DNA of 64,000 nt from Citrus sinensis (taxonomy: Eukaryota > Streptophyta > Magnoliopsida > Sapindales > Rutaceae), in NCBI RefSeq assembly GCF_022201045.2, contig NC_068558.1, positions 46,341,001 to 46,405,000 of the forward strand, given 5' to 3'. The position numbers were made by a program, and so were the translations under genes. Below are positions 13,242 through 29,285 of the stretch, in pieces; the first letter of the stretch is position 1; the number at the start of each line of letters is the position of its first letter. The notes beneath the pieces are model-generated. The model had not been told where the DNA came from, did no database searches, and saw only the letters and a program-made list of their open reading frames with translations.

Positions 13242-13856
13242 ACTGCAAGCACCAACCAATGCAGAGATCAGATGACATGTTCACACATCTCCAACATTAC
13301 AATAGCATTAAAATCTAACAAACAAAAGAAAGCCCCAACCATATCTACATAACACCACAAGATTCGGTTAACAAAAATGCAATTATTAGATCTAATTGAA
13401 AAAATAACCAAATATCATTTAGAAATAATTTAAGAACGAAATAAACCTCAATTACGTTAGATCATACAATAAAGACATAAAACACACCTAAATCTTAATC
13501 ATCAATACGTAATTTCGATAATTCAAAGTTGTATAAGATGAGAAATGAGGAGATCACAGACAAAAATGTTTCCAATTCGAGCAACGGCTCGCAATTAACA
13601 TGCAGATCGAAGAATAACAAGGCCAGATCAGACATAGAGATCAAGAAAGACTAGAGATATCAATCAAATAAGAAAATGGAGAGATCAGGATCTAGAGACC
13701 GTACGATTAAGCGAGACCAACTAGAGAGTAAAACGACTTGCCTGAGGAAGAGAGCGGTTTTTGCCTTGGTGCAGATCTACTGCCCCTCTCTCTCTCTATA
13801 AAAATAAGAGCTGTCCTTCAATTTTCACACGGCTAGAAAGCAGCGAGTATTTATAG
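13242..13856 (-). promoter_or_regulatory. ARF 5' leader with probable GC-AG intron, and TATA box
   Basis: Just above the ATG, TTGCAG ends at 13243, so a leader exon of 9 bases precedes the start codon. The likely donor is TCAG|GCAAGT at 13742/13741, the consensus for GC-type donors, giving a 499-bp leader intron (13741-13243). A TATAAATA box (plus-strand 13849-13856) would start transcription near 13820, and a CT-rich leader exon follows. ARF and other housekeeping plant genes often have leader introns. The splice is inferred from consensus only. Confidence 0.55.
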
Positions 13857-15415
13857 AACCAACTCCACACAGCTGTTTAACTGTTTTCACGGCGTCACCG
13901 TGGCTTTTTACAATTTGTGTTTCTTCTAAAAGAATGTTCGAGTTTGTATATTTTATAAAATTATATTAACGTCTCTATGAAGTTTCCTCAATATTAAAAA
14001 ATACCTTAAAATTTTTATTTATTTAAGTTTTCACCCGAAGTTTAAAAATTATATCAATTTATTTATTCTTAAAGTGTAATTAATAATGGATAAAAATTGA
14101 TTTTTTTTATAATAATCAGATACAAAATTATTTTTTTCTTATAAATGTCAACATGTTAAATGCCATATATTGATATATAAGCATTTTAGTATATTTTCGA
14201 GAATTAAAAAAAAATTCAGGTGGATAAATGTTATTCTCCCTCCTTTTTCATTTAAATTTGCTCTTAGTTAGTAATGTCGTTACGGATACGCCTGGCCTGC
14301 GTGCACGTATTGTTCAATAAGCCCTATGTAGTTACTAGTTAAGGAGAAATTCTTTACCCTGTTTGGGACTAGGAATTCCAGATGCGAAATGATATATAGA
14401 TTGATCATACTCGAATTTTCCATGTCATAAAGTATTTTAAATCCCATCATTTATTCTTTTATGTAAAAAAATAAAATAAAAATTTATTTACTTGCAAATT
14501 TTCAGAACTAATTTTCAGAGCAAATCAGCAAAAAGTTTCAATAATGATAAAAGTTATAAAACATTTTTATACAAATTAATGTACCATAAAGATATTAGCT
14601 GAACAATGATAATAATAATTATTTTTAATTATGTGAGCTCTATGATAATTGGTTAATATTTCATGTCACATCAATTTGTATAGGAGCTGAAAAATTATAT
14701 TTTTGGTTTAGTGTACGGTCGCCATATAGCAGCTGGAGCAAGCACACTGTAAAAATCAAAACAAGGTCCTACTGAAAAGAGGAATTGAACATGTTGATGT
14801 TGGCATAAAATAAGACAACCCGGCACTCAAGACTCAAAGAGTATATAGCCTATAAAAGAGGCGTGGCTAAGTTGCGTAACATGTAACAGTCAAGAAATTG
14901 CATCCAATATTATAAGATAGTTTTAATTAAATAACACATGAAATTTTAAGTATCACTCTTAAAAAGTTGATGTGTGTTACATGCAATGTCGTAGCACCAA
15001 GACGTACATATAATGAAATTTATAGCTCAGAACGCAAAGCATGGGTTCCCCTTTTGTCGATAAGAACACATTTTAAAATTTTAATCAACATAAGGAATCA
15101 TCACAAATTTTTGGCTTACTTCTTTTTGCGGCCACAATAGAATGTTAAGCTGAAAGATATTTACTGATAAAGCCAGAAATTCTCTTTTTTGGTTTATGAT
15201 TTAAATCATAAAAAAAGCTAGAAATTCTCTTTCTCCATCTCTCTTTTTTTAAGAAAAGAAAACTGTCTTTGTAGATGGAAGACCAATGCCAGTTTTTTAT
15301 TCTTGTTTTTTTATCAAGCACATGCGGTACAGAATAATTGCAACATAAACTTCTAAAACCTAAGAGGTTTTGATGTTAATCTTGCTTTCAAATCATACGA
15401 CAAATCAGTACAAGG
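13857..15415. other. Intergenic between ARF and GLB1
   Basis: I see no gene. The sequence is AT-rich; 13920-14290 resembles worn transposon sequence but has no clear ends. About 15100-15415 probably includes the GLB1 3' UTR. Confidence 0.4.
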
Positions 15416-18996
<3,581 letters not shown>

Positions 18997-19318
18997 TACG
19001 GTCCTCGCAGTTAACGATGCTCAGACACTGACTGTCTCAGAAGCTGAAAAAGGTTCGCTTTTAATTGACACGTGGGAATTCTACGTGGAAACTCCTGCTC
19101 GGTTCGGTTGGGCTTTTAATTCCTCTTCTTTCTACTGGGCCTCATTTTGTTAGAAGCCCAGCGTTTACACGTGCTAAGGTTTTGACTTTTGAGGGCGGAT
19201 GCTTCCAAAATTAAAAAATAAAACTATAAGACCACTTATCTGCTTGCTCATCATCATCGTCCGATTCGAGTAGCGTGGCGGAGTCCTAGAGACTGAAAGT
19301 GAAGCGTAAAGCAAAAGA
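18997..19318. promoter_or_regulatory. Bidirectional promoter of GLB1 and the DUF952 gene
   Basis: Only 322 bp separate the two start codons. CACGTG G-boxes lie at 19069-19074 and 19168-19173, with a further ACGTGG at 19083. TGGGCY site II motifs lie at 19109-19114 and 19136-19141, with the reverse form AGCCCA at 19155-19160. Site II elements bind TCP factors and are common in TATA-less, often divergent, promoters of growth and organelle genes. I see no TATA box. Shared regulation is inferred. Confidence 0.7.
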
Positions 19319-20812
19319 ATGGCTGCGAGTGCGGAAGAAGAACGTGGAGAGTTTGTGTACAGGATCAGTACAGCTAGTGAGTGGGAAGAGTTGCAGAAAA
19401 ATGGATCTACTTTCGGAGGCGAACTTGATAAATCCTCCGGTTGCTTCCATCTCAGCAAGCTCGACCAGGTCGGCTCCTTGTTTGGCAGCTTCTTCTTTTA
19501 TATACTACATAGACACTCATTGTCCGGTTGCGTAAATATATAAAAGGGCGCTTCAGAATTGATTTATCTGATTGGCTATTTCAGATGGATGCTTAGATCT
19601 TCAAAGATGCTTTGAGGCCTGAAACTCATGCCATGCCTGTCATATTTTGATTTCTTGTTTTACAGGTGCAACCAACATTGCAGAACTTCTTTTTGAACTC
19701 TAAGGAGGATTTGTACCTGCTACAGATTGGTGCTAAAAAGGTGAGCGGATTCTTTTAATTTATATTTGTCTTCACTCTTCGCTTCCAATTTTATTTTGTA
19801 ACTCAGGAGTGAATGGGATTTGAGATAAGAGGAGTAATCGCTTATGCATATATAAATATTGATCTTCATATGTGGGTATGAGAGACGGGCACACTTCTGA
19901 TTTCTTTTTCATTTATGCTTTCTGTGTAACAAGTACTAGTTGTTCGGTTTTTTAACCTTATATTTTATTTTATTTCATTTCTTGCTGTGTGTTAGTTCAA
20001 CTAGATCTGATGCTAATTGGATACACTTGCAAGTTATTCAACTCACAAACACAATAAAAAGGAACAATTAGATCAGTTAAACTTTAGCAGCATATAAACA
20101 TTTTGTCCATGATGTCTTAGTTTTTAAATCTCAAAGCAAAAGTAAGTCTAGTGATCATGTTTGAAACCGTATATGTGTATCCGGGTGTGACACTGCTACT
20201 TAGAGAATGGAAGAAAACATTCACACGTACAAGCATGCTGGGGCAATGATTGAATATTTCCTTCTGGGAATTAGAATTTCATAATTTGGCTACCAACACA
20301 TTTTACCTTGTCATTGTCTCTAAGTTTCTTCTAAGTAGTTACTTCCTGAAGTCTTGCTGTGTGTGAGTTATCGCCGCCTGACTATGCTAATGGAATTGCT
20401 GATTGGCTACCCTAATGGAAAATTGGAAGAAAATAAGGTAAGGATGGATCATATTTGAAAAATTAGAAGTTGTTTCAAACTCAAAAGCTATTGAGACGAG
20501 GCTAGTTTATTACAACTAACATATCCTTTGGTTGAATTGATTATGAATTATGTAAGCTTGATATGGTATTACTTGGTCAGCCTTGTTGTCTTGAACACTT
20601 GATGATATATGAGCTTCTTTGAGTTCTTTCTCACATGTAATATGTTGCAGCTTGGCGATGGATTGATATATGAACTTGTGGATGGTTTGAACAGCTTCCC
20701 TCATTTCTACGGTCCATCTAGAAGTTTTGCTCCTCTCCCATTAGATGTGGTTACAAAAGCAGACAAATTGTCTCTATCAGATGGTCGATTTAGCTGTAGT
20801 CTCCTGAATTAA
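19319..20812 (+). CDS. DUF952 domain protein, 3 exons
   Basis: Exons are 19319-19468, 19666-19740 and 20651-20812, all GT-AG, giving 128 aa. The DUF952 domain fills the protein: EFVYRISTASEWEE near the start, the SGCFHLSKLDQV segment at about 40-51, YLLQIGAKKLGDGLIYE in the middle and FPHFYGPSRSF at about 91-101. Family members are small soluble proteins of unknown function found in bacteria and plants; some plant copies have been annotated, without firm evidence, as glutathione S-transferase-like. There is no targeting peptide, so cytosol is likely. The start is the first in-frame ATG, 322 bp from the divergent GLB1 start. A likely poly(A) signal AATAAA is at about 20866. Confidence 0.9.
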
Positions 20813-22695
20813 TCGGGATATGTATTTTATATGATCCTTCACTGTGTGGAGAAAGTGTCACAGGAAATAAATTCAGTTGATCCAGTTTGTACATTACTAT
20901 TATACCGCAATCCGAATGGTTTTTATGATGACTTAACGAGCTCTTTAATTTCATGCTTTTACCATAAAAGGTAACCTCGATTACAGTATCTCAAATTCCT
21001 CCACACAATTACCTTCAATTATGTCATGGGATGGGAGATTTTTTTTCCATAATTTCTTTTAGACATTTTGAAGTCTTAAGAGTTAAGACTAATAGTCTCT
21101 TTTGTTCTATTTAACCTGTCAGTATTTCGTCCAAACGAATATTTTTTAATAAAAAAATACTAAGTGCAGAGAAATATGAGGGAATAAAAGAGAAGAAAGA
21201 GAGAGTGGGTGGGTAGAGAGAGGGAGTAAATTTTTCTCATCTTTCTCTGTATCAAGCACAACTCTTTTTAATCTTGCTCTCAAGCCCATTGCTCTCTGTT
21301 GTTCTCAAGCCCACTGCTCTCTGTTGTTCTCTATAAGTCTAACTGGTCATGTTGTAGTTGTACATTAAAATTGAGTCCCCCTCTCCCCCCAAACAAAATT
21401 TTCCTCCAAATCCACTATTTAGTTGGAGGTATTTTCCATTGGATTAGCTAAATGTACGGGATTAGTTAGCTAGCCAGATTAGTATAAAAATAGTATAGAT
21501 TGTACGGCATTTTAAAAGTCTGCTGAATCAATGATAAAGTTCAGTTTTTACAGAGCATTTTTCTCATAATTTTATTTTTTATCTTCTTGGAGTCCAAAAA
21601 GATGAAGTTATAAATTTTTGTATGTTTTAAGGCTTTAAAGATAGCACGGTTGATAGATAAAGTGCATTAATGTAATTCGGTAGGCATATTAATTAGGTCA
21701 TCCGTAGAGGGGCTCTCTTTTTGGGCCTTCCAGTAATGCTTGTACATGTAAATTTTCTTTTAAAAACTAATGTTGTTTGAACAGAAGGCTGACACGGCGG
21801 TGACATACAAAAATAACACTACTGTGCATTATTGGCCGCCACAAATTATCGAGCACTGAAGAGTTACACTATATCTATTCAAATATCACTACTCTTTTTT
21901 TTTTTTCTTCAAATTATTGAATGCTTGGGATCACATAAATTAATATCATTTGTGCCCAAATCAACCTAGGCTACAGTTAACCAAAAAATCCCTTCTTTTT
22001 GCTCCTGAAATCAAATTAACTACCTAGGTAAACCTTAATGACATATTTGATTTGAAGAAATGAACGTACAATATAAGAGAGGAAAGAAAAAGAGAAAAGG
22101 GGAAATGATAAGAAGAAAAAGAAAAAGATAAATTCTAAGTCAAATTAATGGGTGCAATTTGACATATTTACAATAGGATTTGAGGTTCCATTTGGAACTT
22201 GATGCGGCAAAGGCGGGCCTTCTCCAATAATTACAATTGTAAAATGCAACGTGCGGCCAGCCTGGTTACAGCATTTGAAGCAATATCCGGCGGCTCATTG
22301 CTTGGCATATATCACAAATTTTGGGAGCTAGACTTCATCATGGTCGAGCTGTATTAATTTCAGCCATGTAAATTAATTGGGAGTGACATAATGGAGGCCT
22401 CCTTTGAATATTAAAAGTCTAAAAATCAATTTTAAGTGCAAACTATGGGTAATGCTACTAACTGCTCTAAACCCATTTCTGATGATTTGCCCGTAGAAGC
22501 CCAAGATCCATTTTACCTCAGTAACATGTGAGTCCAGTTTTTTATAGCTGAAGATAATTTATATTGGACCCAATGGTACACAACTATGAGCCTGATGCGA
22601 TTTAGAAAGTCATAAATCTAATTTAAAAATAACTTCTTTAGCTGAGAGTTGGCTTCCAAATTTATATATACTTGAGTCTTGACACAAGTTTTAAC
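20813..22695. other. Intergenic, gene-poor
   Basis: The first 100-150 bases are probably the DUF952 gene 3' UTR. Bases 21420-21600 (TATA-like run, then a sequence resembling the end of a Ty1/copia LTR) may be an old LTR remnant, but I cannot fix its ends. No gene is visible in the rest. Confidence 0.4.
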
Positions 22696-23666
22696 TAGGG
22701 GTGGGCAAACGGTTCGGTTCAGATGACAAAACCCGAATTGTTTGAAAACTTATGAACCGATTGGTTTGTATTTGGTTCGGCCCAAAACTGAACCGAACTG
22801 ACAAATCGATCGGTTCATTTGAATTTAATTAAAAAATATATCAAATTTTAAATCTAAAAATCTAAAATCAATTTTCATTTATAGTCAACGGCGGCACAAC
22901 AATCTTTCCTGGTCACAGCCTCTCACGGTGACGCCGTTGCGGACGCAACCCTCAACCATGATCATCTCGCGATCTCACTCGTCTGCCATCAGCCGACTTA
23001 GCTCGTCATCTTCAGCCTTCGCCGCTCGTCTCACCATCGTCAGTCATCACTCATGCCTCATTCACGCTGCTTGTCTCACTCTCATCACTCTAAATCGTTT
23101 GTAGTCAGCCCGTATTTCCCTGTTGCAAGTTTTTTTTTTTTTAATTTATGTTGTGTGTTTGTTTTACTTCTCTTTGAATCTTGTGAGGGGTTGCTTTTGT
23201 GCTTGTTGTTTGAATCTTGTGGGTTGCGGCTATTGCAAGTGTGAAATCTATTGTTGTATATTGCTTTTGTGGGGATGGTGTTTGAACTTCGTGGGTTGTA
23301 TTCCTTTTGTGCTACTGTATATTGCTTTTGTGCTGGTGTATATTGCTTTCGTGCTGCTGGTGTGTTGAATCTTGTGGGCTATGGCTACCATAAGTGTGAA
23401 ATTGGTGTGTATAGTGAGAACCCATTTGTGAGAGAAACATGTGTATTTAATAGTTGGATTTAAAGTTTATCACGCTTCTGTAAATGAAAATTCAGAAGAT
23501 GTATGAATTGAACCGAACCGAACCAAAGCGAATTTAAAAATCAAATCAAACCGAATTGAAATTTCGGTTCGGTTCAGTTTCTATTCGATTTGAATTCTTA
23601 AGAATCGATCAGTTTTGGTTATGTTATGGCTATGAACTGAACCCAACCAAAAAATGTCCACCCCTA
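22696..23666. mobile_element. Non-autonomous hAT element, 971 bp
   Basis: The ends TAGGGGTGGGCA and TGTCCACCCCTA are inverted repeats of the Ac-like hAT type. The flanks gttttaac (22688-22695) and attttaac (23667-23674) form an 8-bp target-site duplication with one mismatch. Subterminal GGTTCGGTTC/GAACCGAACC motifs repeat several times at both ends, as in hAT MITEs. The interior has a GC-richer block (about 22890-23100) and a partly repeated TTGAATCTTGTGGG segment. It encodes no transposase. Confidence 0.85.
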
Positions 23667-26405
23667 ATTTTAACAGATGTGCGATTATATGTATCTTTGA
23701 TAAATCGGTCGTACTAGATGTATATGATGACAAAAGAACTCCCAATGAATGGACTTGTAAAAATAGTAGACGTAGGTCACTTAGCTCCGTGGCATGGTTA
23801 GAATACACACAAGAACTTATATATATTGTTGCCAAAATTGTGTTGGTGAAATGGAGAGATCCATTTAAGGCATAAAAACCCATGATCGATCAAAGGACCC
23901 ACCGCTTGGTCAATGGTGAGATTCAAGAGAATGATGGATCGTGCTTTCTCGACAGATGTTTTTGTCTTTGCCTCACAATCCCTCAATTATGACTTACGAG
24001 CCTGGGAATAAAGCCCTGTGGTCGACAAAATCATTTTAATGCAACTTCAACAATATAATTATAATTATAGTCAAAGTAGCAAGAGAAAAAAGAAATGAAA
24101 GAGAGGGCCATTTAATTGCTGGCCTTACGATTTAGTTTCAAAGAACTTAAACCATCAATTAATTTTATCTGGTCATTAACATTTGTGAAGGACAAAAAAA
24201 GGGGAAATATTTTACTCGGAAAAGAACAAAAAAGAAAACACTTTTGATCGTGGGTGTCATTCGTCATCAAGATGTGATTACATACATATTAAGTGAATCT
24301 AATAATTCAACCGGCAGAAAAAGTAATGTCATTGACAAACAAAATGGCATCGTTTGCTTTTGCGTATAATTATAATTGAGCTTATGGTTTCTTTACATAT
24401 GCCTTTGATGCCACTATATTTTTTCTGTTACTTTTTGTGTCGTGCATCTCTTGAGAACCTGGTTAATCGAAAAGCTACCTCTTCGATCTCGATTTTGGAC
24501 TTATTAATCTGTATCTCAAACTTCACGTCCCTACAATTGAAGAAATCAATTTAAATTGATGTAACATTCTCACATCAACAGAATTAAAGAAAAGAAATAA
24601 AATTCTATGCATATTGTATAATTGTAAGGGTAAATATTTCCTCAGTCCTTATACTCTGAGCTAATTGTTTAGCTATTCTCTGTATTAATTTTTTAAAAAA
24701 TTTCCAAAAAATATACCTATTATATATTGGTACTTATGTATCTGTTATATTTAACTTTTTAAAAGGAATTTCGTACTTTTTTTTAATATAACTTAAAATT
24801 CTAATAAATCAGATATGTAGCTGCTGAAAAATTAACAATTATGATGAGACTGATTTTTACATAAATAAATAAACAACACAAATCTTTTGAATAACTTTTT
24901 AAGAATATATGAACTAATAAGATAGTTAAATCAAACCATAGAGATTTTTTTTTTAATTTTTTAATAATATAAGAACCATTAGAAAGGCCTATTCGGACTT
25001 CGCTTTTTATAATCATAAAGTTGATGAACCTTGTCAATCATTTCATGTTTTTTGATCAAATAAAAAAAAGAAATATATATATATATATATTACATATTAA
25101 TTATCGCTTAATTATAGTATAAGCTACCCCACGTCACCAACCAAAGCTTCAAAGCATTGAATGATTAAAGAGGTGTTGGTGGAGATACCTTTGCCCTTGA
25201 AAGTGCTCTCTTTGCCAATGCCAAACACTTTAAGTTGATTAATTATATAAAGGTGTAAATATGTAATTGCATTATCTTTCTTTCTCTGTGGTTTTCTTTC
25301 GGAAACCTTTCATATATATATATATATATGTACGCTATTGGAAATCTATGGAAATGGTGGTATGAATTATTGTGACTATAGATAGATCAAATGATGATTT
25401 TGCATAATTAATGTAGTTTTGTACCATGGGGTCCGGCTATTTGTGAGTTAACCAATAGATCTACCTCATAAGGTATTTCAATGGCATGCATGAATGTATG
25501 TGTTCTGTGGTTTATTACTTTGCTGTCCCTGTTGTTTGCTGAAAAAGCAAAAAATCCAAACGTTTCGTGATCTTAATACACAAGTTCAAATTAATTTTAA
25601 GTTTTACTTCTAATTCCATTGACCTAGTATTTGACTATTAAAATTAGTGACGTTAATGGCAATGATGTAATATCACAAAAACATTATAAAAATACATGAA
25701 AAATAATATGTGTGAACAATATTTTTCTTTGCTACATAAAATCTATCTAATCTATAGTAAATGATTTATAACCAAATAATAAATATGCTTATTTTAATAA
25801 TTATACACACAACAGAGTTTTATTTCAAAAAATCATTACTCTGCCTTAACCGATAATTTTAGAGCAAAAATAATAATAATGATAAATAGGACTTATATGT
25901 CAAAATTTTGAAACCTAAATTATTTTTCAACTTTCAGCAAATAAGATGGACTACAATATGATTGAACTACAAAAGACAAAGCTGGAGTAAGTTACCACAA
26001 GAGCAACATAATTTTGTCCCCCGTCCCATGTATAATTTCAAACAGCACACGTATGAAACGATTTAATAAAATCGAGATTACATGTATCGTATTTGAAGTG
26101 GGGGGATTATCATCTAGATTCCTAAATTTTTTTATATTTTCTCAAAATAATAACGTAATTTTTTTTTCATTTTTATCAAATAGATCTGCAAGTATTAAAA
26201 CGTCAATTTTGAGTAATGTTCTAACAATAAAGAATTCTCTATAAGACAATAAAATCACGCATTCTAATACATTACAAGATAAATGTATTTTTTTATCTTT
26301 TAATTTATTTTTCATTTTAATAAAGTAAAAATTTCTTATTAGATAATAATTCGCCAATATTAACCATAACATATTGCATTTTGATCCATCACAAGAGTTT
26401 ATTAT
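23667..26405. other. Intergenic, AT-rich, no gene recognised
   Basis: This stretch has many short AT-rich frames and nothing matching a family. A (TA)n run lies at about 25074-25090 and another at about 25314-25329. Bases 24640-25030 look like worn transposon sequence without clear ends. Confidence 0.4.

Positions 26406-26440
<35 letters not shown>
26406..26440. repeat. (TAA)n microsatellite
   Basis: About eleven uninterrupted TAA/AAT repeats. A likely polymorphic marker. Confidence 0.95.
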
Positions 26441-26954
26441 CATGGGTGTTCCGATCATTTCCCTTGATTCAGATAGATAGAACTCCATTTGAAGTATCAA
26501 TCTGAAAAAAATGGTAGAGATGTAATGCTTTAACGCCCTGCCTCGAAATGGGTTTTGAAACATTTAACATTTTTTAACTAACAAAAGGGCAGGATTCAGA
26601 GAGTTCCATTGGGACAAAGGTAAAGAGTTACAGCCAGTATTAGAGATTTAAAATAAAATTATTTTCTCTCTTTACTCTCACTTCAAGGAAATCAAAGTGT
26701 TAGTATGTCAACAGTAATGCTAATTGGTCATTTCCAATAAATAACCAAACGAAGTTGTTGTCAGAAATCATACACGATCATTATTTAATTTGGCCACCCA
26801 TAATAATAAGCTATTAGTTTATAGTTTTAAAGGATTAGGGTATTTTTATTGTTATGATATACTCTTTCAGAAACTAGTTTGGAGTGTTAAGAGTTTATTT
26901 AATCAGCACTACTGTACTTAATATCCCTTCCCTACCCCCACCAAGAAGTAGAGC

Positions 26955-27185
26955 TGACTAATCCTAAGGCAAAGGGTCGAGAAATTCAACGTCACTATTC
27001 TTGAACAACTTGGAGTTGGAGCCGGGCCTTCCTTTCGCACTATTACGGATACGAAATTAATGGGAAAAATTGGATTCAATTGTCAACTGCTCCTAGAAAT
27101 AGGATTGACTACGGATTCGAACCATAGCACATGCTTTCATAAAACCGTACGATTCTCCCGATCTAAATCAAGCAGGTTTTCCACA
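26955..27185. other. Plastid-like insert (candidate NUPT)
   Basis: The stretch from AAAGGGTCGAGAAATTCAAC through GGAGCCGGGCCTTC and ATTGTCAACTGCTCCT to CGATCTAAATCAAGCAGG closely resembles plastid sequence as I remember it. Base composition is clearly less AT-rich than the surroundings. It has no intact gene and small differences from the remembered plastid text, so it is an older transfer. The plastid origin rests on recall, not on a search. Confidence 0.55.
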
Positions 27186-27392
27186 TTTGGGATACATAGT
27201 TTGTATTATAAGTTCCGCATTAATAAAATTAAGTCTTGTCATTTATTAAGTGTTAATAATTTTTTTCCATTGTTAATGTGATAATATTACACCAACAATC
27301 AATAAGCAACCAATCGCATGCTTGACCTGGGATAAAATGGACGTATCCCAATTATATGTGTAGTGTTATTCTTATCTAAAATATAATTTCTA

Positions 27393-27558
27393 TATTTTTT
27401 CGATGTATTAAATCATTTGGTATCTGAAAACTACATTGGGTCTCGACTAATCTAAATTCGAGCCGGGTAGGACCGCTACTGCATTCCCAAATCTCAAACT
27501 GAAAATCTTGATTAAGTTAGAACAACCCCGTGCCAACTGATCTATACGCTTGTTGGTC
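27393..27558 (-). mobile_element. tRNA-derived SINE with target-site duplication
   Basis: On the minus strand the element begins ACCAACAAGCGTATAG, carries an A-box-like ATCAGTTGGCACGG, a worn B box AGTTTGAGATTTGG, and ends with the plant SINE tail GATTAGTCGAGACCCAATG followed by an A-rich end. TAGAAATTAT flanks both sides (plus strand 27383-27392 and 27559-27568), a 10-bp target-site duplication. Size (166 bp) fits plant SINEs. Confidence 0.75.
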
Positions 27559-27776
27559 ATAATTTCTACATTTTAATGGAAGGTAATGGTCAAACGATAC
27601 AAGTAAATTATGGTGCATTTACTTCTTCATAATTGGAATGTGCTGGAATTAGAATGGATTGGAATAGAATGAGAAATGAAAGTTAAAATAAGTTGTTTAT
27701 TCGAACCGCACGAATCGGAATAAAAATGAGTTATACTCCCAATGAAATACTTTAAGGTTGACAATAATATAGGTTT

Positions 27777-27778
<2 letters not shown>

Positions 27779-27811
<33 letters not shown>

Positions 27812-27830
27812 GCACACACACATACATATT
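27779..27830. repeat. Compound (TA)n(GA)n(CA)n microsatellite
   Basis: About nine TA units run straight into about eight GA units and then a short CA block. No gene overlaps it. Confidence 0.9.
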
Positions 27831-28742
27831 AGATTCTGTTTTTATAATAATGACAAATAATACTTTGTAAGAAGGAAGGGGGGCGGAAAAAAAAAAGGAA
27901 CCTAACTTAGCTTAACTTACGAATGTGCTACGAGAGTCGGGAAGATATATAAGGGCAAAATTAGCTGTAGCACATGGGCAACAATTGAATAATGGCATTT
28001 TTTTCGGCATGCATTATTGCATTTTCTAGAATAGAAAGTCGAATGCAAAAGGACCAATAGGATTGAAGAATCAGGTCAACTAGTTTTATTATGGCTCTCG
28101 CAGGGCTCATATGAAACTTCCCAGACTAATCTTCAATATGTTTAATTCGATCTGCAACTCAATATTCATGCAAATCCAGTTAATGTTGAAATGCAGGTCT
28201 TACAACTACCGTATTTTATACGTCCCAAAGTCATCTTTCCTATTTCATGCACTATACTAAGTAATTTGAATCCCAATAGGAAAATTCTTAAAATAAAATA
28301 AAAATGAAAAAAAAGATAGTTAAAAATGCGTGGGTCAACAACCAAATGAAGGAATGGGTCGGCATTGGATATACGTTTACAAAATTAAATGTCAACGAAA
28401 GATGGGACTCATGTGCAATAAATTATGATGCATCACTGTGAGTAGTGGTAAATATTTTGTACGTAGTCAGAAATTATAACAATGTCATGGATCATCTGAA
28501 GCGTCGAAATCCATCCAACGGACGTGATCAAAGTAATCAAAATCAAAGGACCCACCATCAAGTGGCTACAACTATTGTAATGGACCCTATGCAGGGGCCC
28601 CATATAATTATGAGGAGACGTAGAAGTAGGGGAAACATAGAGGATTTGCGTCACCAAGCAAAGACGGTGCTAGTTGGAGTAGCAATTCTCACTTCGTCGC
28701 AACCTGCACCAATTATATCCTTCCCTTTCTTTTCAAGAAGCT
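27831..28742. other. Upstream region of the BOR gene
   Basis: No gene is supported. A 125-aa open frame at 28445-28822 crosses the predicted TATA box and start site of the BOR gene, is basic and low in complexity, and is taken as chance. Confidence 0.45.
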
Positions 28743-29285
28743 TATATAAATTCGGTACTTGCTCTCCTCATTCTCTGCCAACATTAATTGAACTAACAAA
28801 CACTTCAAAGCATAGCTGCTAGCTTAGTGTTAACCAGATCATCAAGTTTATTCTCTCCTATAAATTCTTAATCAACTCCTGTCACTCCCAATCTTTCCAA
28901 TATAATAGATCATGTAGTTTGCTGCATTCATTGAACATTTTGAATCCATACGCCAAGCTCACATGTAGTTTCATCACATCTATTATATTTCTTCTGCTCT
29001 CACCACCTGCGTTGACTTATATTTTTATATAATAACCAACCATTAGGGTATTGATCATTATTTTCTGAACTTCTTCTTTTAGTTTCTGAACGTACACCCA
29101 AGTTATGTAATTATTCAGATTATTAATTTAGTTTCTTTATCAGACCTTTCAATGACATTCTTTTTCCAATCTGCAAAAGCCACTCCGTAGGAGGCCATTT
29201 TTCTTCACTGCCCTCTGCTCATTGTTAGAAACCACTGAAGACACAAGAAAGTACAGAGTATTAAATTTTTCCTAGTTACAGAACA
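28743..29285 (+). promoter_or_regulatory. BOR core promoter and leader region with AUG-stop hexamers
   Basis: TATATAAA lies at 28743-28750, placing the transcription start near 28775. The leader region to the ATG at 29286 is about 510 bp and may contain an intron; TTTCTTTATCAG at about 29141 could be an acceptor. It holds ATGTAG at 28912-28917 and 28963-28968, and ATGTAA at 29105-29110. A small frame of 12 codons starts at about 29152. AUG-stop elements make ribosomes stall in response to boron in Arabidopsis NIP5;1, and BOR1 is known to be repressed through leader uORFs. Confidence 0.5.

Noticed and set aside
27600-27740. Sequence like one end of a Harbinger MITE (GGTGCATTTACTTC)
   Set aside because: Only one end is visible.
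28445-28822. 125-aa open frame on the plus strand
   Set aside because: It covers the TATA box and likely start site of the BOR gene, is basic and low in complexity, and resembles no family.
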